Below are positions 1 to 10,520 of a stretch of 64,000 nucleotides of DNA, in pieces. Source of the stretch: Streptomyces thermolilacinus SPC6 (lineage in GTDB: Bacteria > Actinomycetota > Actinomycetes > Streptomycetales > Streptomycetaceae); the NCBI RefSeq assembly GCF_000478605.2, contig NZ_ASHX02000001.1, positions 3,883,895 to 3,947,894 on the forward strand. The letters are read 5' to 3'. The position numbers and the translations under genes are program-made. The notes beneath the pieces were generated by a model. The model saw nothing but the letters and a program-made list of their open reading frames with translations. It made no database searches and was not told the DNA's origin. How positions within the stretch are numbered: position 1 is the first letter of the stretch; every line of letters begins with the position of its first letter.

Positions 1-4
1 TGGC

Positions 5-31
5 TACGGTGCCGTAACCTACGGAGACGTA
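5..31. promoter_or_regulatory. Tandem palindromic operator-like site
   Basis: Two palindromes lie side by side at the window edge: TACGGTGCCGTA (5-16) and TACGGAGACGTA (20-31), with 15-base centre-to-centre spacing. Paired short palindromes of this kind are typical of TetR-family operators. The gene they control probably lies to the left of the window, because ppc has its own start about 210 bases downstream. The target regulator cannot be named from the sequence. Confidence 0.45.
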
Positions 32-226
32 AGTATGGCAGCGCCCCGGCCCGCGGCAAGAGGGCTGCGAGCGGCGTGGCCCGGACGGACACCTATCCTG
101 GTTCCGTCGGACAGCGCGGTCCGCAGCGTCCCGCTGGGATCGCCTCGCGCCAACCGGCCGGTAGCGCGAAGGGGCATTCCCCGGGGACACCTCAGCAGTA
201 CCCCCTCCAGACGTGCTCATCACTGC

Positions 227-232
227 AAGGAG
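227..232 (+). promoter_or_regulatory. Ribosome binding site deciding the ppc start
   Basis: AAGGAG lies eight bases before the GTG at 241. This favours GTG 241 over the in-frame ATG at 76, whose added 55 residues are low-complexity and unlike the family. Confidence 0.75.
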
Positions 233-240
233 CCGCACCT

Positions 241-2970
<2,730 letters not shown>

Positions 2971-3014
2971 CCTTGCTTCGGGCGTCCTTCGGGCGTCCTT
3001 CGGGGCATGTGAAA

Positions 3015-3049
3015 CGGGCCCCCGCCGGATTCGCTCCGGCGGGGGCCCG
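3015..3049. terminator. Bidirectional terminator between ppc and the LAETG protein
   Basis: Perfect 15-bp stem (3015-3029 with 3035-3049) and a 5-base loop TTCGC, 45 bases after the ppc stop and 42 bases before the stop of the converging gene. There is no U-tract, as usual in Streptomyces. Confidence 0.85.
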
Positions 3050-3090
3050 CTCGTGTCCCCGCGCACGTTCTCCGTGCGCGGGGGGCGTCA

Positions 3091-3885
3091 TCAGTGCTGC
3101 TGGGCCTTGCGGCGGCGCATCACCAGGAAGGCGCCACCACCGACGAGCAGCGCGGCCGCGGCGGCGAGGGCGCCCACGGGGGCGCTGCTGCCGGTCTCGG
3201 CGAGGTCACCGGTCGTGGCGCCCTCGGAGGCGGACGGCGCGGCGGTCGGCGCGGTCCCGCCCGGGGTCGTCTCGGACGGCGCGGGCGTGCCCGGCGTCTC
3301 GGACGGGGTGCCCGACGGGTTCTCCGACGGGGTGCCCGAGGGGTTCTCGGACGGGGTGCCGGACGGGTTCTCCGACGGGGTGCCGGACGGGTTCTCCGAC
3401 GGGGTGCCCGAGGGGTTCTCGGACGGGGTGCCGGACGGGGTGCCGGACGGGTTCTCCGACGGCGTGGTGCTCGCCGGGCAGGTGTGCGACAGGTTGAACT
3501 TCTTCAGGTCGCCGCCCTTCACCTCGGCGACGACCGAGGTCAGCTTGGCGCCCGGCGCCGACGCGACGTAGGCGTGCTTGTCGGACGGCGGGCCGAAGTC
3601 GGTGATGACCTGCTGGCCGCCGGGCTCGAAGGTGACCGTCAGCTTGACGAAGTGGGACTCGTTGCCGGGCAGGACGAAGTGCCAGCCGTCCTGGTCGGCC
3701 GGGATGTCGGCGCAGTTGCCGAATCCCTTCTGGGGGGCGCCCTCGTCGGTCGCGACGCGCGGCACCTCCTGGCGCAGCACGGGGGAGTAGGTGTCGCCAC
3801 CGGCGGCGTGGGCGGCGGGAGCGAGCATCAGGCCGCAGGCCGCGGCCGCCACCAGAGCGCCGGTGGTCTTGGAAAGGGTGCGCAT
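3091..3885 (-). CDS. Sortase-anchored (LAETG) cell-surface protein
   Basis: A 264-residue exported protein. An N-terminal signal peptide (about residues 1-27, ending APAAHA) is followed by a globular region of about 120 residues and a Ser/Pro/Thr/Gly/Glu repeat region (about 140-205). Next come the sorting motif LAETG, a hydrophobic helix and the tail MRRRKAQQH. LAxTG is the motif used by class E sortases of Streptomyces, so covalent attachment to peptidoglycan is likely. The repeats are seven or more copies of SENPSGTP, probably a wall-spanning stalk. The globular part (FVLPGNESHFVKLTVTFEPG) resembles other Streptomyces wall proteins but I cannot assign a ligand or enzymatic role. It is transcribed alone toward ppc. 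Confidence 0.88.
   Translation of the reverse strand: MRTLSKTTGALVAAAACGLMLAPAAHAAGGDTYSPVLRQEVPRVATDEGAPQKGFGNCADIPADQDGWHFVLPGNESHFVKLTVTFEPGGQQVITDFGPPSDKHAYVASAPGAKLTSVVAEVKGGDLKKFNLSHTCPASTTPSENPSGTPSGTPSENPSGTPSENPSGTPSENPSGTPSENPSGTPSENPSGTPSETPGTPAPSETTPGGTAPTAAPSASEGATTGDLAETGSSAPVGALAAAAALLVGGGAFLVMRRRKAQQH
3280..3470 (-). repeat. In-frame coding repeat of the LAETG protein stalk
   Basis: About seven tandem 24-base units encoding SENPSGTP, with shortened SGTP variants. Units differ at synonymous positions (CCCGAC/CCGGAC, TTCTCC/TTCTCG), so the array is old enough to have diverged but still supports length change in frame. Confidence 0.85.
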
Positions 3886-4102
3886 GGGCAGTCCAACGTG
3901 AGAGATGACTGAGGCCGTGGGGGGCGGCTCAGCTTCCTGTGAGCTCGCACACCAGTCAAGGAGGATTAGGGGTGTTCAGGAGGGGTTTGTCCCGCCTGTT
4001 CCCCGCACCGGAGGCAAAGATTTCGCCAAATCTGGTTTGGTTGTACGGAAGTCCGTGCGGGTTCTGCAACAACCTGGCCGAAAAGGCCCCCCTGACGCTC
4101 CG
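3886..4102. other. Intergenic region upstream of the LAETG protein gene
   Basis: No gene seen. The stretch is lower in GC than its neighbours around 3950-4060 and carries the perfect inverted repeat AGATTT-CGCC-AAATCT at 4018-4033, a plausible operator or promoter element for the minus-strand gene at 3091-3885. A small hairpin CTGACG-CTC-CGTCAG at 4092-4106 overlaps the stop of the next minus-strand gene and may help terminate it. Confidence 0.5.
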
Positions 4103-4576
4103 TCAGAGAGCCAGGAACGACGCCAGCAGCAGCACTCCGCCCGCCGCTCCGGCGCCCCAGGCGAGGCGGGGCCGGCGCAGTCCGCCGCCGATCACCAGGG
4201 ACGCCAGCAGCAGCGCGCCGCCCAGCGGCAGCCACGCGTGCAGCCCGCCCGCCCAGCCGGTGCGCACCGCCTCGGTCGTGTCGGGTTTCACGACGACCTC
4301 GTACCGGCCGTCCTTCTCGACGGCGACGGACCGGGCGATGGTCATGTCCGTACGGGACGGGGCGCCGGGCCCCTCGGGCACGAACCGGCCCGTGCACACC
4401 TCGTCGCCGCAGCCGGTGACCGTCATGGTGCCGTGCTCACGGCCCTGGGAGAGCAGCACGTGCTGCGCGGTGCCCCAGGACGCCCAGACGCCCGCGACCA
4501 CCAGGACCAGGGCGACCAGCGCCATGGCGGTGACCCGGGCGTAGGGGAGCAGGGAAGTCCGCTTCTTCGGGCTCAT
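4103..4576 (-). CDS. Small membrane protein, function unknown
   Basis: A 157-residue protein. A transmembrane segment near residues 14-34 is followed by an extracellular loop of about 75 residues with two cysteines that could form a disulfide (GCGDEVC). Two more hydrophobic helices (about 112-132 and 137-155) form a hairpin near the C-terminus. I do not recognise the family. Its ATG is about 55 bases after the stop of pth on the same strand, so it may be read through from that transcript. Nothing in the sequence points to a substrate or enzyme activity. Confidence 0.75.
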   Translation of the reverse strand: MSPKKRTSLLPYARVTAMALVALVLVVAGVWASWGTAQHVLLSQGREHGTMTVTGCGDEVCTGRFVPEGPGAPSRTDMTIARSVAVEKDGRYEVVVKPDTTEAVRTGWAGGLHAWLPLGGALLLASLVIGGGLRRPRLAWGAGAAGGVLLLASFLAL

Positions 4577-4631
4577 GGGGCGCGATCCTTGGCCATGGGA
4601 CGGCGCCCGGTCAATCCCGGCGGCCGGTTCG

Positions 4632-5228
4632 TCAGGAGTTGTACGTGGACCGGGCCCGCTCCAGGCCCTCGGTGACCAGCGCCTCGACGGCGTCGGCGGC
4701 GCGGTCCACGAAGTACGCCAGCTCCTTGCGCTCGGCGGAGGAGAAGTCCTTGAGGACGAAGTCCGCGACGGGCATCCGGCCGGGCGGGCGGCCGATGCCG
4801 AACCGCACCCGGTGGTAGTCGGGGCCCATCGCCTTGGTCATCGACTTGAGGCCGTTGTGGCCGTTGTCGCCGCCGCCCAGCTTGAGGCGGAGCACCCCGT
4901 AGTCGATGTCCAGCTCGTCGTGGACGGCGACGATGTGGCCGGTGGGCACCTTGTAGAAGTCCCGCAGCGCGGTGACGGGCCCGCCGGAGAGGTTCATGTA
5001 CGACATGGGCTTGGCGAGCACGACCCGCCGCCCGGCCGGTCCGGGCGGCCCGATCCGCCCCTCCACGACCTGTGCCTGCGCCTTGCCGTGCCGCTTGAAG
5101 GAGCCGCCGATCCGCTCGGCGAGGAGGTCGACCACCATGAAGCCGACGTTGTGCCGGTTTCCCGCGTAGTCGGGGCCCGGGTTGCCAAGACCCGCGATCA
5201 GCCAGGGGGCGCTGGCGTCCGTCGTCAT
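4632..5228 (-). CDS. pth: Peptidyl-tRNA hydrolase
   Basis: Releases tRNA from peptidyl-tRNAs that drop off stalled ribosomes; a cytosolic, essential activity. The 198-residue product carries the family signatures: GLGNPGPDY near the N-terminus, NRHNVGF with the catalytic histidine, KPMSYMNLSG, HDELDIDYG with the conserved aspartates, and GGGDNGHNGLKS. The ATG at 5228 gives normal Pth length; longer frames read into the spacer. It follows rplY on the same strand across about 145 bases containing a hairpin, the usual actinobacterial rplY-pth pairing. Both serve translation, and shared transcription with partial attenuation at the hairpin is likely. Confidence 0.97.
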   Translation of the reverse strand: MTTDASAPWLIAGLGNPGPDYAGNRHNVGFMVVDLLAERIGGSFKRHGKAQAQVVEGRIGPPGPAGRRVVLAKPMSYMNLSGGPVTALRDFYKVPTGHIVAVHDELDIDYGVLRLKLGGGDNGHNGLKSMTKAMGPDYHRVRFGIGRPPGRMPVADFVLKDFSSAERKELAYFVDRAADAVEALVTEGLERARSTYNS

Positions 5229-5301
5229 CTGCGTCTGCCTCCAGGAAGCTCCGGGAAAGGGGTGTGGGGGGTGCTCGGCGCCCCCCCCACGACGACGGCG
5301 G

Positions 5302-5336
5302 GCCGGCGCCGCGGCCGGGAAAGCCGCGACGCCGGC
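5302..5336 (-). terminator. Hairpin between rplY and pth
   Basis: Arms 5302-5315 and 5323-5336 pair over 14 positions with one C-A mismatch; the loop is CGGGAAA. Its place between two genes usually co-transcribed suggests an attenuator or processing site as much as a full terminator. Confidence 0.55.
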
Positions 5337-5373
5337 GCCGGCGTCAGAGCGCGGCCGGGGCCGCGGTCGGTGC

Positions 5374-5955
5374 TCAGGCCTCGGCGGACTCTTCGCCCTC
5401 GGCGGCCGGCTCCTCGGCCTGGGCGGCCAGGACCTGCAGGACGACGGTGTCCTCGTCGACGGCGAGGGTGACGCCCTTGGGCAGCGGGATGTCCTTGGCG
5501 AGGACGGAGGCACCGGCCTCCAGGCCCTCGACGGAGACGGTCAGGGACTCGGGGATGTGGGTGGCCTCGGCCTCGACGGGCAGGGCGTTCAGCACGTGCT
5601 CGAGCAGGTTGCCGCCGGGGGCGAGCTCGCCCTCGGTGTGGACCGGGATCTCGACGTTGACCTGCTCGCCGCGGTTCACGAGCAGCAGGTCGACGTGCTC
5701 GATGAAGCCCTTCAGCGGGTCGCGCTGCACGGCCTTCGGGATGGCCAGCTCGGTCTTGCCCTCGAACTCCAGCGCCAGCAGGGCGTTGGAGGTCTTGAGC
5801 GCCATCATCAGGTCGTGGCCCGGCAGGGTCAGGTGGACCGGGTCGGTGCCGTGGCCGTACAGGACGCCGGGAACCTTGCTCTCGCGGCGGATGCGGCGGG
5901 CGGCACCCTTGCCGAACTCGCTGCGGGTCTCGGCGGTGAGCTTCACCTCGGACAT
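5374..5955 (-). CDS. rplY: 50S ribosomal protein L25 / general stress protein Ctc
   Basis: A 193-residue member of the long L25/Ctc type. The N-terminal 5S-rRNA-binding domain (SEVKLTAETRSEFGKGAARR, then GVLYGHG) is followed by the TL5-type C-terminal beta domain (about 95-185) and an acidic, Ala/Glu-rich tail. It binds 5S rRNA at the central protuberance of the large subunit. The ATG at 5955 has an AGGAG site; an upstream in-frame start at 6000 would add 15 unlikely residues. It leads the rplY-pth pair. Confidence 0.95.
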   Translation of the reverse strand: MSEVKLTAETRSEFGKGAARRIRRESKVPGVLYGHGTDPVHLTLPGHDLMMALKTSNALLALEFEGKTELAIPKAVQRDPLKGFIEHVDLLLVNRGEQVNVEIPVHTEGELAPGGNLLEHVLNALPVEAEATHIPESLTVSVEGLEAGASVLAKDIPLPKGVTLAVDEDTVVLQVLAAQAEEPAAEGEESAEA

Positions 5956-6214
5956 GGCGCACTCCTCGTATGCGTGGGGCGGATATCTGGTCGCGGTCAC
6001 TCGGCCACGACTGGACTTGGCCTGCTACGAAGAGCGCGTCGATAACGGACCGCCGCGGTCACCAGGACCACGGCCTCCCTCGCCGAGCAACTCCGACAGT
6101 CTACTCGGCCCCCCGCGCCCCACCCAATCGATCACCGGTCCACAACCCGTGGCACGCCGAAGGCCGCCTCCCGGGCGGGGGAGGCGGCCTTCCAGGCGTC
6201 AGCGGCTGCTACGG
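5956..6214. other. Intergenic region between prs and rplY
   Basis: Contains the rplY promoter region (minus strand) and, at its left end, the prs terminator. No gene seen. Confidence 0.5.
6159..6192 (-). terminator. prs terminator
   Basis: Perfect 14-bp stem (6159-6172 with 6179-6192) around the hexanucleotide loop GGGCGG, starting 23 bases past the prs stop codon on the minus strand. Confidence 0.85.
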
Positions 6215-7192
6215 CTACTGCTGCTCCTCGAAGAGGCTCGTGACCGAACCGTCCTCGAAGACCTCGTGCACGGCGCGGGCGATCGTCGGCGCGATGGACA
6301 GCACCGTGATCTTGTCGAGCTCCAGCTCGCCCGGCGTGGGCAGCGTGTTCGTCAGGACGAACTCGCTGACCTTGGAGTTCTTAAGCCGGTCCGCGGCCGG
6401 GCCGGAGAGGATGCCGTGCGTCGCGGTGACGATGACGTCCTCGGCGCCGTGCGCGAACAGCGCCTCGGCGGCGGCGCAGATGGTGCCGCCCGTGTCGATC
6501 ATGTCGTCCACCAGGACGCACACCCGGCCCTCGACCTCGCCGACGACCTCGTGGACGGTCACCTGGTTGGCGACGTCCTTGTCGCGCCGCTTGTGGACGA
6601 TCGCCAGCGGGGCGTCCAGCCGGTCGCACCAGCGGTCGGCGACCCGTACGCGGCCGGCGTCCGGGGAGACGACGGTCAGCTTCGAGCGGTCCACCTTCGC
6701 GCCCACGTAGTCCGCGAGGACCGGCAGCGCGGTGAGGTGGTCGACCGGGCCGTCGAAGAAGCCCTGGATCTGGTCCGTGTGGAGGTCCACGGTGAGGATG
6801 CGGTCCGCGCCCGCCGTCTTGAGCAGGTCCGCGACGAGACGCGCCGAGATCGGCTCGCGGCCCTTGTGCTTCTTGTCCTGGCGGGCGTAGCCGTAGGACG
6901 GGATGATCACGGTGATGCTCGCGGCGGAGGCCCGCTTCAGAGCGTCGATCATGATCAGCTGTTCCATGATCCACTTGTTGATCGGAGCCGTGTGGCTCTG
7001 GATCAGGAAGCAGTCCGCGCCGCGCGCCGACTCCTGGTAGCGGACGTAGATCTCACCGTTGGCGAAGTCGAAGACCTTCGTCGGCACCAGGGCGACACCC
7101 AGCTGATGTGCGACCTCCTCGGCCAGCTCGGGGTGGGCGCGGCCGGAGAAGAGCATCAGCTTCTTCTCGCCGGTCGTCTTGATCCCGGTCAC
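6215..7192 (-). CDS. prs: Ribose-phosphate pyrophosphokinase (PRPP synthetase)
   Basis: Makes 5-phosphoribosyl diphosphate from ribose 5-phosphate and ATP, feeding purine, pyrimidine, histidine, tryptophan and NAD synthesis. The 325-residue product has the expected length. It shows FANGEIYVRYQESARG near the ATP site, the flexible-loop segment PSYGYARQDKKHKGREPISA, DLHTDQIQGFF, and the PRPP-binding signature CVLVDDMIDTGGTI. It lies downstream of glmU on the same strand with 111 bases between them, so it may have its own promoter there. The pairing glmU-prs is common in bacteria and links sugar-nucleotide and nucleotide supply. Confidence 0.97.
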   Translation of the reverse strand: MTGIKTTGEKKLMLFSGRAHPELAEEVAHQLGVALVPTKVFDFANGEIYVRYQESARGADCFLIQSHTAPINKWIMEQLIMIDALKRASAASITVIIPSYGYARQDKKHKGREPISARLVADLLKTAGADRILTVDLHTDQIQGFFDGPVDHLTALPVLADYVGAKVDRSKLTVVSPDAGRVRVADRWCDRLDAPLAIVHKRRDKDVANQVTVHEVVGEVEGRVCVLVDDMIDTGGTICAAAEALFAHGAEDVIVTATHGILSGPAADRLKNSKVSEFVLTNTLPTPGELELDKITVLSIAPTIARAVHEVFEDGSVTSLFEEQQ

Positions 7193-7303
7193 AGCACTGT
7201 CTCCTCAGACGTGTTCTCTGGCCGCGTGTCCCGTGTTGCCGCGAACCAGCCGAATTTGTGTGCACGTATCACGGTACGCCCAGTACGACGTACGTGTTTT
7301 CGG

Positions 7304-8749
7304 TCAGCCTTCGCCGCCGGTCCCCTCCGACGCCGCCGAGGCGGCCTGCGCGGCGGCGCTGCCGGGCCGCTTCCGGGCGACCCAGCCCTCGATATTCCGC
7401 TGCTGACCACGGGCCACGGCCAGCGCACCGGCCGGCACGTCCTTGGTGATCACGGAGCCGGCGGCCGTGTACGCGCCGTCCCCGACCGTGACAGGAGCCA
7501 CAAACATGTTGTCGGACCCGGTCTTGCAGTGGGACCCGATCGTCGTGTGGTGCTTCTTCTCACCGTCGTAGTTCACGAAGACGCTCGCGGCGCCGATGTT
7601 CGTGTACTCGCCGATGGTGGCGTCGCCCACGTACGACAGGTGCGGCACCTTCGTGCCCTCGCCGATCGTCGCGTTCTTCGTCTCGACGTACGTCCCGACC
7701 TTGCTCTTGACGCCGAGCCGCGTGCCCGGGCGGAGGTACGCGTACGGGCCCACGGAGGCGCCCTCGCCGACCTCGGCGCCGTCCGCCACCGTGTTGTCCA
7801 GACGGGCGCCCCGGCCGACCTTCGTGTCCTTGAGGCGCGTGTTGGGGCCGACCTCGGCGTCCTCCGCGATGTGCGTGGCGCCCAGCAGCTGCGTGCCCGG
7901 GTGGACCACCGCGTCCCGCTCGAACGTCACCGTGACGTCCACCTGCACGGACGCCGGGTCGATCACCGTCACGCCGTCGGCCATGGCCCGCTCCAGGAGG
8001 CGCCGGTTGAGCAGCGCGCGCGCCTCGGAGAGCTGGATCCGGTTGTTGATGCCGAGGATCTCGCGGTGGTCGCCCGCGACGGACGCGCCGACGCGGTGCC
8101 CGGCCTCGCGCAGGATGCCCAGCACGTCGGTGAGGTACTCCTCGCCCTGGCTGTTGTCCGTGCGGACCTGGGCGAGCGCGTCCGCCAGGAGCCGCCCGTC
8201 GAACGCGAACACCCCGGAGTTGATCTCCCGGACGGCCCGCTGCTCCTCGGTGGCGTCCTTGTGCTCCACGATCGCGGTGACGGCGCCCGTCTCAGGGTCG
8301 CGCACGATCCGGCCGTAGCCGGTCGCGTCGGGGACCTCGGCGGTCAGCACGGTCACGGCGTTGCCGTCGGCGGAGTGCGTCGCGGCCAGCGCGCCCAGCG
8401 TGTGCCCGGACAGCAGCGGCGTGTCGCCGCACACGACGACGACGGTGCCCTCGACGCCGCCCAGCTCCTCCAGCGCCATGCGCACGGCGTGGCCGGTGCC
8501 GTTCTGCTCGTACTGGACGGCGGTGCGGGTACCGGCGTAGTGCTCCTGGAGGTGCGCGGTGACCTGCTCGCGGGCGTGGCCCACGACGACGCAGAGGTGC
8601 CCGGGGTTCAGCTCGCGCGCGGCGGAGACGACGTGTCCGACGAGGGAGCGGCCGCAGATCTCGTGCAGGACCTTCGGGGTCTTGGACTTCATGCGGGTGC
8701 CCTCACCCGCGGCGAGGACGATGACTGCGGCCGGGGGGTTGGCGCTCAC
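7304..8749 (-). CDS. glmU: Bifunctional UDP-N-acetylglucosamine pyrophosphorylase / glucosamine-1-phosphate N-acetyltransferase
   Basis: Acetylates glucosamine-1-phosphate and then uridylylates it to UDP-GlcNAc, the precursor of peptidoglycan. The 481-residue product begins with the nucleotidyltransferase loop LAAGEGTRMKS (about residues 12-22) and has YEQNGTGHA and CGDTPLL further on. It ends with the left-handed beta-helix acetyltransferase domain (hexapeptide repeats from about 255) containing NYDGEKKHHTTIG. A disordered Ala/Gly tail of about 25 residues follows. The GTG at 8747-8749 is chosen because it places the uridylyltransferase motif at the normal distance; earlier in-frame sequence crosses the tRNA gene. 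Only a weak Shine-Dalgarno match precedes it. Confidence 0.96.
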   Translation of the reverse strand: MSANPPAAVIVLAAGEGTRMKSKTPKVLHEICGRSLVGHVVSAARELNPGHLCVVVGHAREQVTAHLQEHYAGTRTAVQYEQNGTGHAVRMALEELGGVEGTVVVVCGDTPLLSGHTLGALAATHSADGNAVTVLTAEVPDATGYGRIVRDPETGAVTAIVEHKDATEEQRAVREINSGVFAFDGRLLADALAQVRTDNSQGEEYLTDVLGILREAGHRVGASVAGDHREILGINNRIQLSEARALLNRRLLERAMADGVTVIDPASVQVDVTVTFERDAVVHPGTQLLGATHIAEDAEVGPNTRLKDTKVGRGARLDNTVADGAEVGEGASVGPYAYLRPGTRLGVKSKVGTYVETKNATIGEGTKVPHLSYVGDATIGEYTNIGAASVFVNYDGEKKHHTTIGSHCKTGSDNMFVAPVTVGDGAYTAAGSVITKDVPAGALAVARGQQRNIEGWVARKRPGSAAAQAASAASEGTGGEG

Positions 8750-8819
8750 GGGTGGGCCCTTCGGCTTCGGGTGGTGGACACCCGCAGGATACCGGGGGGT
8801 ATCGGAGCCGGAACGAGCG

Positions 8820-8848
8820 CGGGTCCCGACCGTTGAGGCCGGGACCCG
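8820..8848 (-). terminator. Hairpin downstream of tRNA-Gln
   Basis: Nine-bp perfect stem (8820-8828 with 8840-8848), 11-base loop, 22 bases past the tRNA 3' end on the minus strand; it separates the tRNA from glmU. Confidence 0.6.
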
Positions 8849-8869
8849 TACGAGAGGTGGGGTGGGCGG

Positions 8870-8942
8870 CTCCCCCATCAGGATTCGAACCTGAACATAC
8901 GGGACCAAAACCCGCAGTGCTGCCTGATTACACCATGGGGGA
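8870..8942 (-). tRNA. tRNA-Gln (anticodon UUG)
   Basis: A full cloverleaf folds on the minus strand. The acceptor stem is TCCCCCA paired with TGGGGGA, with discriminator G. The D-arm carries GTG/CAC pairs. The anticodon stem GCGGG/CCCGT holds the loop TTTTGGT (anticodon TTG, reading CAA), and the T-arm is TCAGG/CCTGA with loop TTCGAAT. CCA is not encoded (the genome has CCG). The rare CAA codon makes this a low-demand tRNA in a high-GC genome. Confidence 0.95.
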
Positions 8943-9112
8943 TCAGTCCGGCTGAACCGCACACGGGGTCGGGTCGCCGGACCGGCACGCAACACTATGC
9001 CGTACGGGGCGGCCTCCGTGCGACGGTGCCCGGCGCGGGGCTCCCGGGCGGCCGCGGGGTGCGGGGGACGGGGCCGCGTGACGGGGGCCGGTACGGGGCC
9101 GGGGGCCGCCCG

Positions 9113-9118
9113 TAGGCT
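9113..9118 (+). promoter_or_regulatory. -10 box of the sensor kinase gene
   Basis: TAGGCT ending seven bases before the ATG at 9126, with no Shine-Dalgarno sequence between; this predicts a leaderless mRNA. Confidence 0.55.
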
Positions 9119-9125
9119 GGGACGC

Positions 9126-10514
9126 ATGACCACAACGGGGGCGCACCAGGACGCCGCGGGCATGACCGCCCGCGGATTCGGGTGGTGGGGGAGGCGGCGC
9201 GGAGCCGCGCTGGACATCGGACTCGGGGTCGTGTCGGCCCTGGAGTGCGCGGCCGAGGGCGTCGGCTTCGCGGAGAGCACGCACCTGCCGGTGCCGGTGG
9301 GGGTGCTGTTCGGGCTGGTCGCCGGTTCGGTCCTCGTCGTACGGCGGCGCTGGCCCATCGCCGTCGTCCTCGTCTCCATCGCCGTCACACCCGCCGAGAT
9401 GGGCTATCTGATGGCCGTCGTCGGGCTGTACACGCTCGCCGCGTCCGAGGTGCCGCGCCGCATCACGGCGGCGCTCGCCGGAATGTCGCTGGTGGGGGTG
9501 TTCCTGGTGACGTTCGTGCGGCTGCGGCAGGACGTCGCCGCCGCCGACTTCGACCCGGGCGCCTGGTACGTGCCGCTCGTGTCGGTGTTCATGTCGGTCG
9601 GGCTGAGCGCGCCGCCGGTGCTGTTCGGGCTCTATATAGGGGCGCGGCGGCGGCTGCTGGAGAGCCTGCGCGAGCGCGCCGACTCCCTGGAGCAGGAGCT
9701 GTCGCTCCTGGCCGACCAGGCGGAACAGCGCGCCCAGCTCGCCCGCACGGAGGAGCGGACCCGCATCGCGCGGGAGATGCACGACGTGGTCGCGCACCGG
9801 GTGAGCCTCATGGTGGTGCACGCGGCGGCGCTCCAGGCGGTGGCCCTGAAGGACCCGCAGAAGGCGGTGCGGAACGCGGCGCTGGTGGGGGAGATGGGGC
9901 GGCAGGCGCTGACGGAGCTGCGGGAGATGCTGGGCGTACTGCGGGCCGACCCGTCGCCCATGGCGTCCGGCGCGACCGGACCGGCGGGGTCGGCGCGGCC
10001 GGCGGGGGCGGCTGCGTCGGCGGGGTCCACGAGGTCGGCGGCGGAGCCGCTGGCGGCGGTGGGACGGGCAGCGGCCGCGGCTGCGGCCTCGGCGGCGGGG
10101 CGGCCGCCGGGCCCGGAGGACGGGCCGGGGCTGGGCGGCCTGGATGAGCTGGTCGAGCAGTCCCGCGCGGCGGGGACGGCCGTCGAACTGCTGGTGCGGG
10201 GCGAGGCGCGGGCGTACGCCCCGGAGGTCGGGCAGACCGCGTACCGGGTGGTGCAGGAGGCGCTGACGAACGTCCACAAGCACGCTGCGGGCGCGAAGGT
10301 CGTCGTACGCCTGGCGCACCGGGAGGGCGAGGTGGCCGTGCAGGTCGAGAACGGCCCCTCCGACGCGGCCGCGACCGACGCCGACCTGCCGAGCGGCGGG
10401 AACGGACTGGTGGGGATGCGGGAGCGGGTGACGGCGCTGGGCGGGGTGTTCGTGTCGGGGCCCACGGAGGAGGGGGGCTTCCGAGTGAGCGCGATCCTCC
10501 CAGCGCCAGCCTGA
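9126..10514 (+). CDS. NarL-type sensor histidine kinase (orphan)
   Basis: A 462-residue membrane kinase. About four or five transmembrane helices occupy residues 20-165, then a short coiled coil (SLEQELSLLADQAEQRAQ) leads to the HisKA_3 H-box REMHDVVAHRVSLMV. The ATPase part follows with the N-box YRVVQEALTNVHKHA and the G-box GGNGLVGMRERV. Between the dimerisation and ATPase domains is an Ala/Gly/Ser-rich insert of about 65 residues, unusual for the family. Such kinases normally pair with a LuxR-type response regulator next door; none is present in the window. The ATG at 9126 is preferred because a TAGGCT box sits directly upstream. The signal sensed cannot be inferred. Confidence 0.9.
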   Translation: MTTTGAHQDAAGMTARGFGWWGRRRGAALDIGLGVVSALECAAEGVGFAESTHLPVPVGVLFGLVAGSVLVVRRRWPIAVVLVSIAVTPAEMGYLMAVVGLYTLAASEVPRRITAALAGMSLVGVFLVTFVRLRQDVAAADFDPGAWYVPLVSVFMSVGLSAPPVLFGLYIGARRRLLESLRERADSLEQELSLLADQAEQRAQLARTEERTRIAREMHDVVAHRVSLMVVHAAALQAVALKDPQKAVRNAALVGEMGRQALTELREMLGVLRADPSPMASGATGPAGSARPAGAAASAGSTRSAAEPLAAVGRAAAAAAASAAGRPPGPEDGPGLGGLDELVEQSRAAGTAVELLVRGEARAYAPEVGQTAYRVVQEALTNVHKHAAGAKVVVRLAHREGEVAVQVENGPSDAAATDADLPSGGNGLVGMRERVTALGGVFVSGPTEEGGFRVSAILPAPA

Positions 10515-10520
10515 CCCTTG

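Noticed and set aside
4632..5513. Longer peptidyl-tRNA hydrolase with 95 extra N-terminal residues
   Set aside because: The extension is Pro/Ser/Arg-rich, crosses a hairpin and overlaps rplY; the 198-residue form matches the family.
5264..8836. 1190-codon plus-strand frame across rplY, prs and glmU
   Set aside because: Runs antisense through three well-identified genes and has no recognisable domain.
7304..9388. 694-codon glmU frame
   Set aside because: The extra 213 codons cross the tRNA-Gln gene and part of the sensor kinase gene antisense; GTG 8749 gives normal length.
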